A program made the position numbers and the translations under genes. From Promethearchaeota archaeon (GTDB taxonomy: Archaea; Asgardarchaeota; Lokiarchaeia; Helarchaeales; RDOG01): 64,000 nt of DNA. Under the pieces are notes generated by a model that was given only the letters and a program-made list of their open reading frames with translations, had not been told where the DNA came from and ran no database searches. Positions 17,297 to 25,700 of this stretch are shown here, in pieces. Location: positions 308,765-372,764 of the forward strand of contig RDOG01000003.1 of assembly GCA_011365055.1 (NCBI GenBank), in the 5' to 3' direction. Each line of letters opens with the position of its first letter. Within the stretch, counting starts at the first letter, position 1.

Positions 17297-17534
17297 ATGA
17301 CAGAGGTTAATACGTCGAAAGACACCTGAAGATGTTTATTACATTATTAAAAAACATGGCTCTTTAAATCTTAAAATTCTTGCTGCTGAAGTTGGTCTAA
17401 AATCCTATTCTACTGAAAGTTACCATCTTTATCGATTGAAAAAACTTGGAGAGATTGAGATCTATTGGGATAAAAAACAGCAATTCGTGAAATTAATTAA
17501 AGATATTCCTTTTCTGCCAGAAAAAATAGAATAA
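17297..17534 (+). pseudogene. Winged-helix protein with frame break near the start
   Basis: A small winged-helix protein: PEDVYYIIKKHGSLNLKIL then GLKSYSTESYHLYRLKKLG then EIEIYWDKKQQFVKL, ending at TAA 17534. In its frame the only ATG (17292) is followed at once by TGA (ATG AAA TGA). A better start, ATG 17297 (MTEVNTSKD), is one base out of phase and needs a one-base skip within GACACC at about 17322. Otherwise the domain is intact. It would be a DNA-binding protein of the small archaeal HTH type. It could be a recent pseudogene, an assembly error or a frameshifted gene. Confidence 0.5.
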
Positions 17535-17823
17535 TATTTCAGTCTACGAGTTGAAGTTGGTAAGTAAGACTCATACATATCCATTTTTTATTTATGGGAT
17601 ATCAATTTGGATTTTTAATTTATATTTATAGTTGTATCATTCTACTTAAGAGTAAAATAGCTGAGATCAAGAGCATTATGCTGTACATCGATGTAATAAT
17701 CATATGATCAATAATAGATCTTATCAAATAATGTTATGCTCATGGTAGTTACCTCTAAAAATCTTGTTCCCATTGCTCATTCAAGTATTCGGATATTTCT
17801 TCATCAAATTTTTAATTTTCTCT

Positions 17824-19020
17824 CTAAATGTCTTCATCTTCCATAGAAATCACCGAATTTTTGAGATAATCATTGAATCCCGTAACTTTTGAATCATCAT
17901 GCTCATCACAATTGGCCATTATTAATTTCCCGACTTTTTCCCTTAATTCTTCATCATTTGAATATACTTCATGCAACATTCCACTAAAATCTGTAAATTT
18001 AAGAGACGTTAAATCTTTCATTGAAATTGTTCCTTCTTTTTTTTTCTTCAGTTCCTCATCTCCAACGTAATATTCTTTTCGTGTATCAAAAATGCTCATA
18101 CAATTCAAACCAAATCCTTTCATAAGACCAAACTCAAAAATCACGCTTAAACTGGGTGTATTTTTATCAACTATAGCGTGTTTACAAGTTTGTATCATTC
18201 CACATATCTTACACATAATTTCTTTGGAGCTTGCTTCTTCTTCCGCAAACTTTGGAACCAGACCAAAATATTCTGTCACAGACTTGATTAGGTTTAACTT
18301 TTCTCTTTCACTACATAACATTGCGATGAACACGTTTTTTTCATCATAATTGATCTTAATCTGTTCAAATTCTGGGCAATTATCATGCCCTATCACGCAT
18401 TTATTTGGCTCTTTAATAGAAGATTCCTTTCTTAATGGAAAACTTTGTTCGACAAGTCTCTTTAGTTCAGGAACTTTTTCTTTAACATAAGTATTTCTTA
18501 TCTCTTGTTGCCCGTACTTAATCATTAAAATATATTCGTTCAAAGATGTTCTTGTATTATAAATGATGAATTTCGCATAACCAGAAAGGGCGACTCGTAT
18601 TGAAAAAATCCCGTTATATTGCATCCAACCAGCGCTATCCCCGATTTCTGTAAAAATAATATCTATTTCATTTTTGATTTCTTGAAGTCTTTTATTGATC
18701 TTTCTCACGTGGTCTGGGTTTAACACAAATTTAAAGAAATTAACAAATTCTTCATCACTTTCAAGCATTTCAAAAATGATATTCTCAAGAAACCTCAATT
18801 GATTTTGTGATAGAGAATTCTTAATATCGTTTTTCCAATCATCTAAAAAATTTTTCTTGTATTGCGTTATTAAGATTAAAAGATCCTGATTATTATCCTT
18901 GAATTCATTAAAATACTCTATTGTATCTGATTGATCATACTTAAAAAATCCAAAAAACTGTTCTCCCCTAAATTCCTCATTAGGTATGCGATCTTTCAAT
19001 TTTTTTAAGACGGATTCCAT
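17824..19020 (-). CDS. Protein with TIR/nucleoside-deoxyribosyltransferase-like domain
   Basis: A 398-residue protein. Residues 1-200 are helical (KKLKDRIPNEEFRGEQFFGFF, then several long helices). Residues about 229-315 form an alpha/beta domain: strand NVFIAML, helix, then MIQTCKHAIVDKNTPSLSVIFEFGLMKG with E296. A buried strand ending in D, a short N/T-P-S loop, and a helix with (Y/F)E(F/L)G.. is the shared core of nucleoside 2-deoxyribosyltransferase-like and TIR-like NAD-cleaving domains, and E296 sits at the catalytic position. An acidic C-terminal tail follows (SVISMEDEDI). A helical sensor plus TIR-like effector would suit an immune protein, but that is inference. It stands alone in an accessory stretch. 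Confidence 0.55.
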   Translation of the reverse strand: MESVLKKLKDRIPNEEFRGEQFFGFFKYDQSDTIEYFNEFKDNNQDLLILITQYKKNFLDDWKNDIKNSLSQNQLRFLENIIFEMLESDEEFVNFFKFVLNPDHVRKINKRLQEIKNEIDIIFTEIGDSAGWMQYNGIFSIRVALSGYAKFIIYNTRTSLNEYILMIKYGQQEIRNTYVKEKVPELKRLVEQSFPLRKESSIKEPNKCVIGHDNCPEFEQIKINYDEKNVFIAMLCSEREKLNLIKSVTEYFGLVPKFAEEEASSKEIMCKICGMIQTCKHAIVDKNTPSLSVIFEFGLMKGFGLNCMSIFDTRKEYYVGDEELKKKKEGTISMKDLTSLKFTDFSGMLHEVYSNDEELREKVGKLIMANCDEHDDSKVTGFNDYLKNSVISMEDEDI

Positions 19021-19223
19021 ATAAATCCCTCTTTTTTACTTTACTTTTTTTATTTATATCTCAACATATAAATTTTATTAGATAATTTTATCTAGTTGTC
19101 TTGATATTAAATAGACTTAATTTATTTGTCTTTCATTCTGATCGCATTTATTGGGATAGTCTTTGAGAATGTCTATAAATGATCAAGAATGATCATTTCG
19201 ATTACAACTAATTAATCTTACAA

Positions 19224-19268
19224 GTTCCTATGGAACTATAAATTGCTTGTATTATTTCCATTGGAAAT
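19224..19268. repeat. Two adjacent short inverted repeats
   Basis: GTTCC-TAT-GGAAC (19224-19236) and ATTTCC-ATT-GGAAAT (19254-19268), each with a three-base loop, lie 18 bases apart, 32 bases past the stop of the transporter gene. They may be transcript-end hairpins for the minus-strand MFS gene or operator half-sites. Confidence 0.4.
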
Positions 19269-19299
19269 ATATTAAAAAATCAAAAAAAATAGCTAAAGA

Positions 19300-20532
19300 T
19301 TAAGTTTTTCTTCGTGTTAAAAAGAACAGGGGAAAGATGCGACCCAGTATTAAAATCGCTGAAATGAGATAAATCATGCCGATATGGATGAATCCTCCTA
19401 CAAATACACCTACCAATCGCCCCAGATTATTGATCGAGATCAAGAACACGATGCTAAATGCGGGGATCTTTACGGATGAGTGCTCTACGAAGAGTGTGTA
19501 CACCAGCATGATTGTCGCCCCACTGACCGCACCCCAAAGCACGTATATTATCACGATATGGCTAAAGGTCAGAACTTGCATTAAAATCAAGATGCTCATG
19601 AGCAATGATAACATTCCACTATACATTGAAATTAAGACTAATCCTACAACAATTCGTGAGGTCATTTGTTCCTGAAACTTGTAAAATGATATCATTACTG
19701 CAATGCTAGCAAGGAACGTAACCAAATAAATGATGGCTATGTCATTTAATTTTACGTGGAAAATAAGACCAAGATATGGTTCAAATGTAAACTCTAACAT
19801 CCCGGCATCAATATTGAATAGAAAACTGATTAGTATCACGAGTAGATATTTATGATCGCGAAATAACGCTTTAATTACTTGCCAATCCACGTGTTCTGGT
19901 GTTTTAGCAAGATGATCAAGATTGATACCTTTTTTTATTTTATAGAGGATCGGAATAAAACATGATACCACAATCCCCATCACGAAATAACCGATAGGAT
20001 AACTAGCTTCAAAGAAACCCACGAAGAAAAAACTTAGCAGACCACCGAAGACCACGCCAGAAAACATGCTGATGGAAGCTTGCGCGCTGGTCTGTCGCTC
20101 TTTACTCTGAACAGCAATAGCATCTACCGTGGCATCCATGATGACCATGCCGATACTCTGGAAAAACAAGATTACGGCGAACACGCTCAGAAAATTCTTG
20201 ATGTCAATGCAAAATAATGCCAAGAACACGCCATTAAAGACCAAGCCAATGAATAACCAGCTCCATTTCTTATCCAAAAACAATGGAAGCTTGTATCTAT
20301 CAATGAAGGGAGCGATAATTATCTTGAGTGCGAGTGGGACCAATCCAATCGACCCGATCATCCCGATCGTTATTGGATGGATCAATAAGACAGTTCCTAA
20401 ATAATAACTCAAGACAGTAAAAATGGCATAGGAAACCCACGCCTCCAACAAATAGACCATGAATATGATTATATTAATACGTTTCAGATAATTATTTCCT
20501 TTTCTTTCTTTTAAGATTACTTCCTCGAACAT
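19300..20532 (-). CDS. MFS transporter (AmpG/acetyl-CoA-transporter-like)
   Basis: A 410-residue integral membrane protein with about 12 predicted helices. The stretch HPITIGMIGSIGLVPLALKI then APFIDRY (residues about 50-80) resembles the helix 2-3 region of AmpG/BT1-type major facilitators, and FFQSIGMVIMDATVDAIAVQ (about 124-143) resembles the conserved D..DA.. segment of that group. The loop between helices 6 and 7 is cytosolic and basic (KIKKGINLDHL). The substrate is unknown; peptides, sugars and acyl-CoA are transported by relatives. The start at MFEEVILKER is supported by a basic N-terminal helix before the first TM. Single gene. Confidence 0.8.
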   Translation of the reverse strand: MFEEVILKERKGNNYLKRINIIIFMVYLLEAWVSYAIFTVLSYYLGTVLLIHPITIGMIGSIGLVPLALKIIIAPFIDRYKLPLFLDKKWSWLFIGLVFNGVFLALFCIDIKNFLSVFAVILFFQSIGMVIMDATVDAIAVQSKERQTSAQASISMFSGVVFGGLLSFFFVGFFEASYPIGYFVMGIVVSCFIPILYKIKKGINLDHLAKTPEHVDWQVIKALFRDHKYLLVILISFLFNIDAGMLEFTFEPYLGLIFHVKLNDIAIIYLVTFLASIAVMISFYKFQEQMTSRIVVGLVLISMYSGMLSLLMSILILMQVLTFSHIVIIYVLWGAVSGATIMLVYTLFVEHSSVKIPAFSIVFLISINNLGRLVGVFVGGFIHIGMIYLISAILILGRIFPLFFLTRRKT

Positions 20533-20741
20533 GTTTATTCCCCATCTGAATTTTTAATTTATGTGCTTCAGCAAGTAACTTGCATCTTTTAAAGTGTCTT
20601 CACCATCTTCATGTTGTAAGATTTGACTTGGGGATTAGATTCTTGGACCAATTTCATGCATGGATTATTTTTTACAAGAATACAAAGTCATCTCAATTAA
20701 AACTAAAAAAACAGAAAAGTTGAAGCCAGAATTCGGAGAAT

Positions 20742-20885
20742 TTATTTTTCATTCTTGCGTACTTTGAACCAATCACCTAAAATATCACGAATGATATCCT
20801 GTATTTTTTCATAACCCTTCTCTTTTTGGGCCTTTTCAAGTTCTTCTTCCATTTCATTGGAGACTGCTACATAAATCCTAGGCAT
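20742..20885 (-). CDS. Ribbon-helix-helix (CopG-like) DNA-binding protein
   Basis: A 47-residue protein: PRIYVAVSNEMEEELEKAQK then GYEKIQDIIRDILGDWF. A short strand with alternating residues followed by two helices of the right length is the ribbon-helix-helix fold used by small archaeal regulators and antitoxins. On the minus strand a TATA-like TTTATAAA lies at about 20907-20917, so the message would begin very near the ATG, that is, nearly leaderless. It diverges from the small gene at 21035. No toxin-like partner was recognised beside it. Confidence 0.7.
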   Translation of the reverse strand: MPRIYVAVSNEMEEELEKAQKEKGYEKIQDIIRDILGDWFKVRKNEK

Positions 20886-20962
20886 TACCTTAACAATTCA
20901 TTTTAGTTTTTATAAATATAGTGAAGTCACTTCTTGTCACCGGGAGTACACTTGGGCACACT

Positions 20963-20971
20963 TTTATATAT
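20963..20971 (+). promoter_or_regulatory. TATA box of the small gene at 21035
   Basis: TTTATATAT about 72 bases before the ATG at 21035. The predicted transcript start near 20990-20995 leaves a leader of about 40 bases with GGTGA seven bases before that ATG. Confidence 0.5.
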
Positions 20972-21034
20972 TTTGATCACAAGAATATATTAGGCAATAT
21001 AAACTCCCCGAAAAAATTTGATGGTGAAAACGAA

Positions 21035-21232
21035 ATGAATGACACTGGCCTGATAAAAATATTGTATGAAGACTTGACACCTGAGGATAAAATGACTTAT
21101 TTAGGAATATATTTTGACATTTCACAAGCACGTCCGATCTGTCTATGGATGGCTTTACGGAAGCTAAAGCGTGATTTAGATAAAGGCTCGGTGAAAGCAC
21201 GTGATATTATTAGACGGATCCAGAATCATTAG
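21035..21232 (+). CDS. Small hypothetical protein (65 residues)
   Basis: Start chosen at ATG 21035 (MNDTGLIKILYEDL) because a GGTGA lies at the right distance and a TATA box lies about 70 bases upstream. A longer frame from 20921 would begin upstream of that promoter. The product is helical with DISQARPICLWMALRKLKRD and a basic C-terminus (ARDIIRRIQNH). It may bind nucleic acid or another protein. I do not recognise it. Confidence 0.55.
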   Translation: MNDTGLIKILYEDLTPEDKMTYLGIYFDISQARPICLWMALRKLKRDLDKGSVKARDIIRRIQNH

Positions 21233-21348
21233 TCAAATCCTCAAGTTACTGGGTGCTCCAGTAGATCTTTTTCTGGGATTTCTTGCCTGATTCATCCCTT
21301 TTATTTTTTAACAAGGTGAACTTGCGTGTTGCTACCCGTGAGGCGACA

Positions 21349-21570
21349 ATGATGGGAGCCAAAAAATATATAAATGAATGTTTTTACCCGACAAGATTTG
21401 ATAACTTGAACCTCGTGATAATGGTGGAGTGCTGTTCCATAATCCTCACCCGTTATAAACGTGGAAAATTAGATAACATGATTAAATGCATTTATCAACT
21501 TGCTCAAGATGCTACACCTGCCCCATCCATCATTTTTATCGGTTTTCAAGTGGTCTCTCATCGTATATAA
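21349..21570 (+). CDS. Doubtful small ORF (73 residues)
   Basis: Open from ATG 21349/21352 to 21570. The product is mixed, with three Cys and two hydrophobic stretches (NLVIMVECCSIIL, APSIIFIGFQVV). Its last codons overlap the TATA box of the next gene. There is no SD and no motif, so this could be chance. Confidence 0.3.
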   Translation: MMGAKKYINECFYPTRFDNLNLVIMVECCSIILTRYKRGKLDNMIKCIYQLAQDATPAPSIIFIGFQVVSHRI

Positions 21571-21573
21571 ATA
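21564..21573 (+). promoter_or_regulatory. TATA box for the 21604-22627 pair
   Basis: TATATAAATA about 30-40 bases before the ATG at 21604, with GGAGG between (about 21592-21596). Confidence 0.55.
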
Positions 21574-21603
21574 ATAATTCAAGATCTTAGTGGAGGAACT
21601 TAA

Positions 21604-22083
21604 ATGTATTTAGTTACAGAAAAAGAAATGAGCGGAAATTCTGAGCTCTTTGGAACCATCAGACACGCATTGAAAGAAGTCAATTGGCATGCCCAGTTCT
21701 GGGACCAACAAGTATCCAAAACAGAATGGGATCACGTGGCTTCACTAAAACAGTTGATGGATCACCATGCCATCAAAGCGTCCAAAGAGTCATGCTTGTT
21801 ATTTAGCCATAAATACGTGTATTTCGTGGCAAAAGTCATTGCCGCAGGGAACGTGACTCATAAAAGCATTTTAAATGCGATGGCTGCATTTAACTTGCCT
21901 GATCTCAAGAAAAGCGTGAATCGCTGTCTTAAAAAATTGCTGGCACGGGACTTGATTGGCAAGCTCGTTCTCAATCAGAACGGTGGCACGGGATCAACCG
22001 AATATTTTATATCGGAAAAACTCCAAGAAGTATTACATTCAATTCCCATCATGCTTCAAATGGAGGAAGACACTCATGTTTAA
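21604..22083 (+). CDS. Hypothetical protein with possible C-terminal winged helix
   Basis: A 159-residue protein. An N-terminal helical part (RHALKEVNWHAQFWDQQ, DHVASLKQLMDHH) is followed by a region (AAGNVTHKSILNAMAAF ... CLKKLLARDLIGKLVL ... GSTEYFISEKLQEVL) that has the order of a winged helix: helix, recognition helix, wing. It may be the regulator of the exported protein encoded next, since the two genes overlap by eight bases and share one promoter. The start is supported by GGAGG at normal distance. Function is inferred only from pattern and context. Confidence 0.6.
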   Translation: MYLVTEKEMSGNSELFGTIRHALKEVNWHAQFWDQQVSKTEWDHVASLKQLMDHHAIKASKESCLLFSHKYVYFVAKVIAAGNVTHKSILNAMAAFNLPDLKKSVNRCLKKLLARDLIGKLVLNQNGGTGSTEYFISEKLQEVLHSIPIMLQMEEDTHV

Positions 22084-22627
22084 ACGAAAAGTTGTATTGG
22101 TCACGTACGTGGTCTTGATCATGCTCATGCTGCCAGTGCAAGCGTGCACTGCATACTCGACGAGTCAATCGACTGCAGAATCGAAACCACCAGGAATATA
22201 TAATGAACACTTAAACACAGGAGATGAATCTGCATATTATAAGATATATTGTTATAATTCTGCAATTATATATGTAAATATTGCATTTAATTATCCCAGC
22301 GATCTTCTATATTTACAAATTAGATATCAATTTAATTCTACCAATTCAGCAAATAGTGCAGCATTTCAGAACGCTTCGATGATTTGTAATGATACGGGGT
22401 TTTATTATTGGAGAATCAATGACGCAAAAACAGGGTTGGGGGATGTTGATTTTGAATTAAACATCACCATAGTTGGTGAATGGGCATTAGATGCACCCGC
22501 AACACCACAACCACAAGTTCCAGGATTTGAGGCACTAATCATCACTTGTACATTAATAGTCCTAATTGCATTGAGTTTAATTTTGCGTCAAATACCAGTA
22601 AAATCACCCCTTAAAAATAGTTCTTAA
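22076..22627 (+). CDS. Exported protein with PGF-type C-terminal membrane anchor
   Basis: A 183-residue surface protein. There is an N-terminal signal peptide (KRKVVLVTYVVLIMLMLPVQ) with a likely cleavage after the QACTA region. The mature part of about 130 residues is beta-rich with several N-x-S/T sequons (NSTNS, NASM, NDTG, NITI). The C-terminus has a Pro-rich spacer, the motif PGFE, one transmembrane helix (ALIITCTLIVLIALSLILR) and a short basic tail. PGF followed by a helix and Arg/Lys is an archaeal sorting or anchoring pattern. The gene starts eight bases before the end of the previous gene (GGAGG at 22062), so translation is probably coupled. It converges on the giant surface protein gene 105 bases downstream. 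Confidence 0.7.
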   Translation: MFKRKVVLVTYVVLIMLMLPVQACTAYSTSQSTAESKPPGIYNEHLNTGDESAYYKIYCYNSAIIYVNIAFNYPSDLLYLQIRYQFNSTNSANSAAFQNASMICNDTGFYYWRINDAKTGLGDVDFELNITIVGEWALDAPATPQPQVPGFEALIITCTLIVLIALSLILRQIPVKSPLKNSS

Positions 22628-22732
22628 TATTTTTTTATTAAATTGAATGCAACTAGCACGTTAAAAAATAGGAAAATGCATTGAATTTTTTTTAACAAAT
22701 CTTAATTTTTATAAAATGAAAAAAAGGAGATA

Positions 22733-25700
22733 TTACACTCCTAAATATGAAAAGATGGGTTGGAAGACGAAATTGTTAGTGATTGCAAATAAATATAACG
22801 GTCCTTTCGCAGCTTCGCTATCAATCCACATGCACTTGAACACGTCATCCATCGTCTCGCACGGGCTCATTTTAATTAACACGTAGTCAAAGTGCCGGAA
22901 TGCAAACACGGTCGCAATGGTCATTCCTTTTACTAAAATTTTTGTATTCGTCATGAATTTGCCGACCGTTGATTGAGCAAAAGTAGTCATCCCTGAAGAG
23001 GCAACTCTAAATCCTAATGAAGTGGTCGTGTCCTTGGCAGCATCTAATACTCTATTATATCTTGCATTCAGGAACTTGGTTAGTTTATTTAATCCCAGCA
23101 TGACTACTTGACCTGCAACCATGAACATGTCATCAAGTGTTAAGGCATTTCTGGATGCACCAAAGTCCATTGCAAAGCCCTTGATCATGTTGATTACCTT
23201 ATTGTTAAATAACTTGCTCATCACGGTTCCAAACTTGCCCATGATGCTTAATTTGCCCGTGCTGTCAATGATCACCTTTCCAAACAAGTTCTTGGTCGTG
23301 GTCACAGTCCCTTTCGAACCACCCATGGGATTCCAGCCGAATAGCGCGACCATCTTTGCCATGTCTATCGTGGAACCTAACAACCCGCTTAATGCTTTCG
23401 CTTCAGATTTTCGCAACCCAGACGCCATGTCATAATAATCAAACTGTTGATAAGCGTGCTCCCAGTCCAGCTCTTGCGTCCAACCAGACGCGATGCCCAC
23501 TGAGAGCCCGATCACGGTTGCTCCAACACCCCAAGCCACGTTCTGCCAGAAATTAAACTTGGTCACGTCAACGCTACTGAACTCCCCATGTCGCGTGATG
23601 GAATCGTAATTCATGATACCTTGGATCCCGTATAATATTTGATCCCACCCCATAGTGGTCAATCCTATGAATGCAGGAATGCCAAATCCTGGCACGAATG
23701 CTGCGCAGGCGATGCCCGACACGATCATCACGACACCCGCAATTACTTGAATGGTTGCTCCAATTAAAGCACCGGCTGAGCCTGCAGATTGCTTCTGCTG
23801 CAACTCGACACCATGCCAGATGTTTGAAATCCGGTCGGAATAGGTTTCATCCTCTACTAATGGGATGGCTTCATACATTAAATCAATCAAGCGATATTCA
23901 CCATCTTGCCGGGCATGGACCTTGATCACGATATAAGGTAATCTTGACTCCTCCAGCGTCGAAAGTGCTTGGTCTGAATACAAGTTATGGGAATTATAAA
24001 TTTCGATGTTTTCAAGATGTTCAAAACTGAAATGGACGGACTTGTCCTTAAAAAGTTGATAAAAGTAAATTTCTTCCGACATGTTCAGGATGGATCCACG
24101 AAAGTCGTGGACCTGTATTTCTAACTTGATCTTATCTGTACCTTTACTCTCCAAAGCGGATAATTCGGGATCGGATAACACCAAATCAAATTGAAAGTCT
24201 GTTAAGTGAAGGACAGGATAACGCGTCAAGCTTCCTTTAAAATCGTTGGTTTCCCAAGCGATATCTTCTTGGGTCGGAATCCTATATTCGACTTCGTCAT
24301 TCCAATCAGTCCAATTGACCCAGTCTTCGTACTGTGATCGTGTCTCAAAATCAGTCAGATAATCTTGATAATTTCGACTCGTTCCATATTTCAATCCAAA
24401 TTCAAATTCGGTCATTTTCCCTTGACGCAAGTAGTCATAAATGTATTCTTCTTGCCAAATCGGGCACGCATCCGAATAATATGGGGAAACTGCTTCATAA
24501 TTTGGATAGTAAGACTTCTCGTACCAGTCTGCACCCCACTTGTTTTGCTTGACAATTTGCCCGGTTTCTGGATGCTCCGTGTAGCGGAAATTTTTTCTGG
24601 TTATAGTGGGTAAAAGATAACTAAATCCATTCTTTATATCTTGTAATTGGTCACTGGACGTGCCATTGACCACTTCATAGTACCAGATCAAGTCTCCTGT
24701 CAAGATGTTAATGGATTGATGTTTCCATTCTTCGATCAACCCCGGGCAGTCAAGAATGGCATTGCTTTCGTAAATATTCAAGTTACAACTATATAATTCT
24801 TCTATTTTTCGCATCTCAATCATATAGGTTGCCATGACGGATAACCAGATCGAGATATAAATATCATATAATTTCATCTTGCTTGCACTTGCATCCCAAT
24901 AATACCGGTTATTTTCATCATCAAGGTAGATCTGGCGAAAGCCATCTGTCACGTTGAAATATGATAAGTTTTCCACGACTGTTTCAAATTGCGCTTCGGT
25001 CAGGTACCACGGAATCGGGTTGAATACTTCTTGATTAAATCCTTTAAAAGTTAGAAAATTTTGGATGCCGGGCATGGGTATAAAGCCCCAATATTGGTTA
25101 TATTCTATGGCTTCGGAGGGAAAACTGTCCAACACGCCATTAGGTTCTTCATCATTATCGATGGAAGTCTTGAATGAGAACAATTCACCTTGATTCCCCG
25201 ACCAACTCAAATGCGCGTTATTACGTGTTTCATCAGGATTCAGGAACCCTTCCAAAAAGATGTAATCTGACATGTCATCTCTAACTTGTAATTTTGGATC
25301 ATTCGAGCCCAGCGGTTTGGTATATCCATCTATAGACATGGGTAACTTACCGTTAGCAAACCAGGTAGAATATGACATGCCCCAGGAGACCAGCGGGTCC
25401 CATTCAATCACGTCATATCCCAGTAACTTTTTCTGGAGGTTTTGTATGCTATTTTCCACCTTGAAACTAAATCGCTCGTTAAGATCGAACAATAACACAT
25501 CTTGGAGCAAGAATCCCAGAAGATAACTGTTATTAAGATGGCTCTTACTGATCTCGGTGCTCAATCCGTATCCGAAAAATCCCCCATACCCCTGATTACT
25601 CTGGACCAGAACAGGCACTGTAGTTCCTGAGTAATCACGATTACCATGTTTATAAAAGTTTATGCATTGACGATTTTCCCCTAACATTGCTGCAGCCACG

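Noticed and set aside
17292..17300. TGA as selenocysteine codon in the winged-helix gene (ATG AAA TGA)
   Set aside because: A third-codon Sec in a winged-helix protein has no precedent I know and no SECIS-like hairpin was seen; a one-base shift from ATG 17297 explains the frame better.
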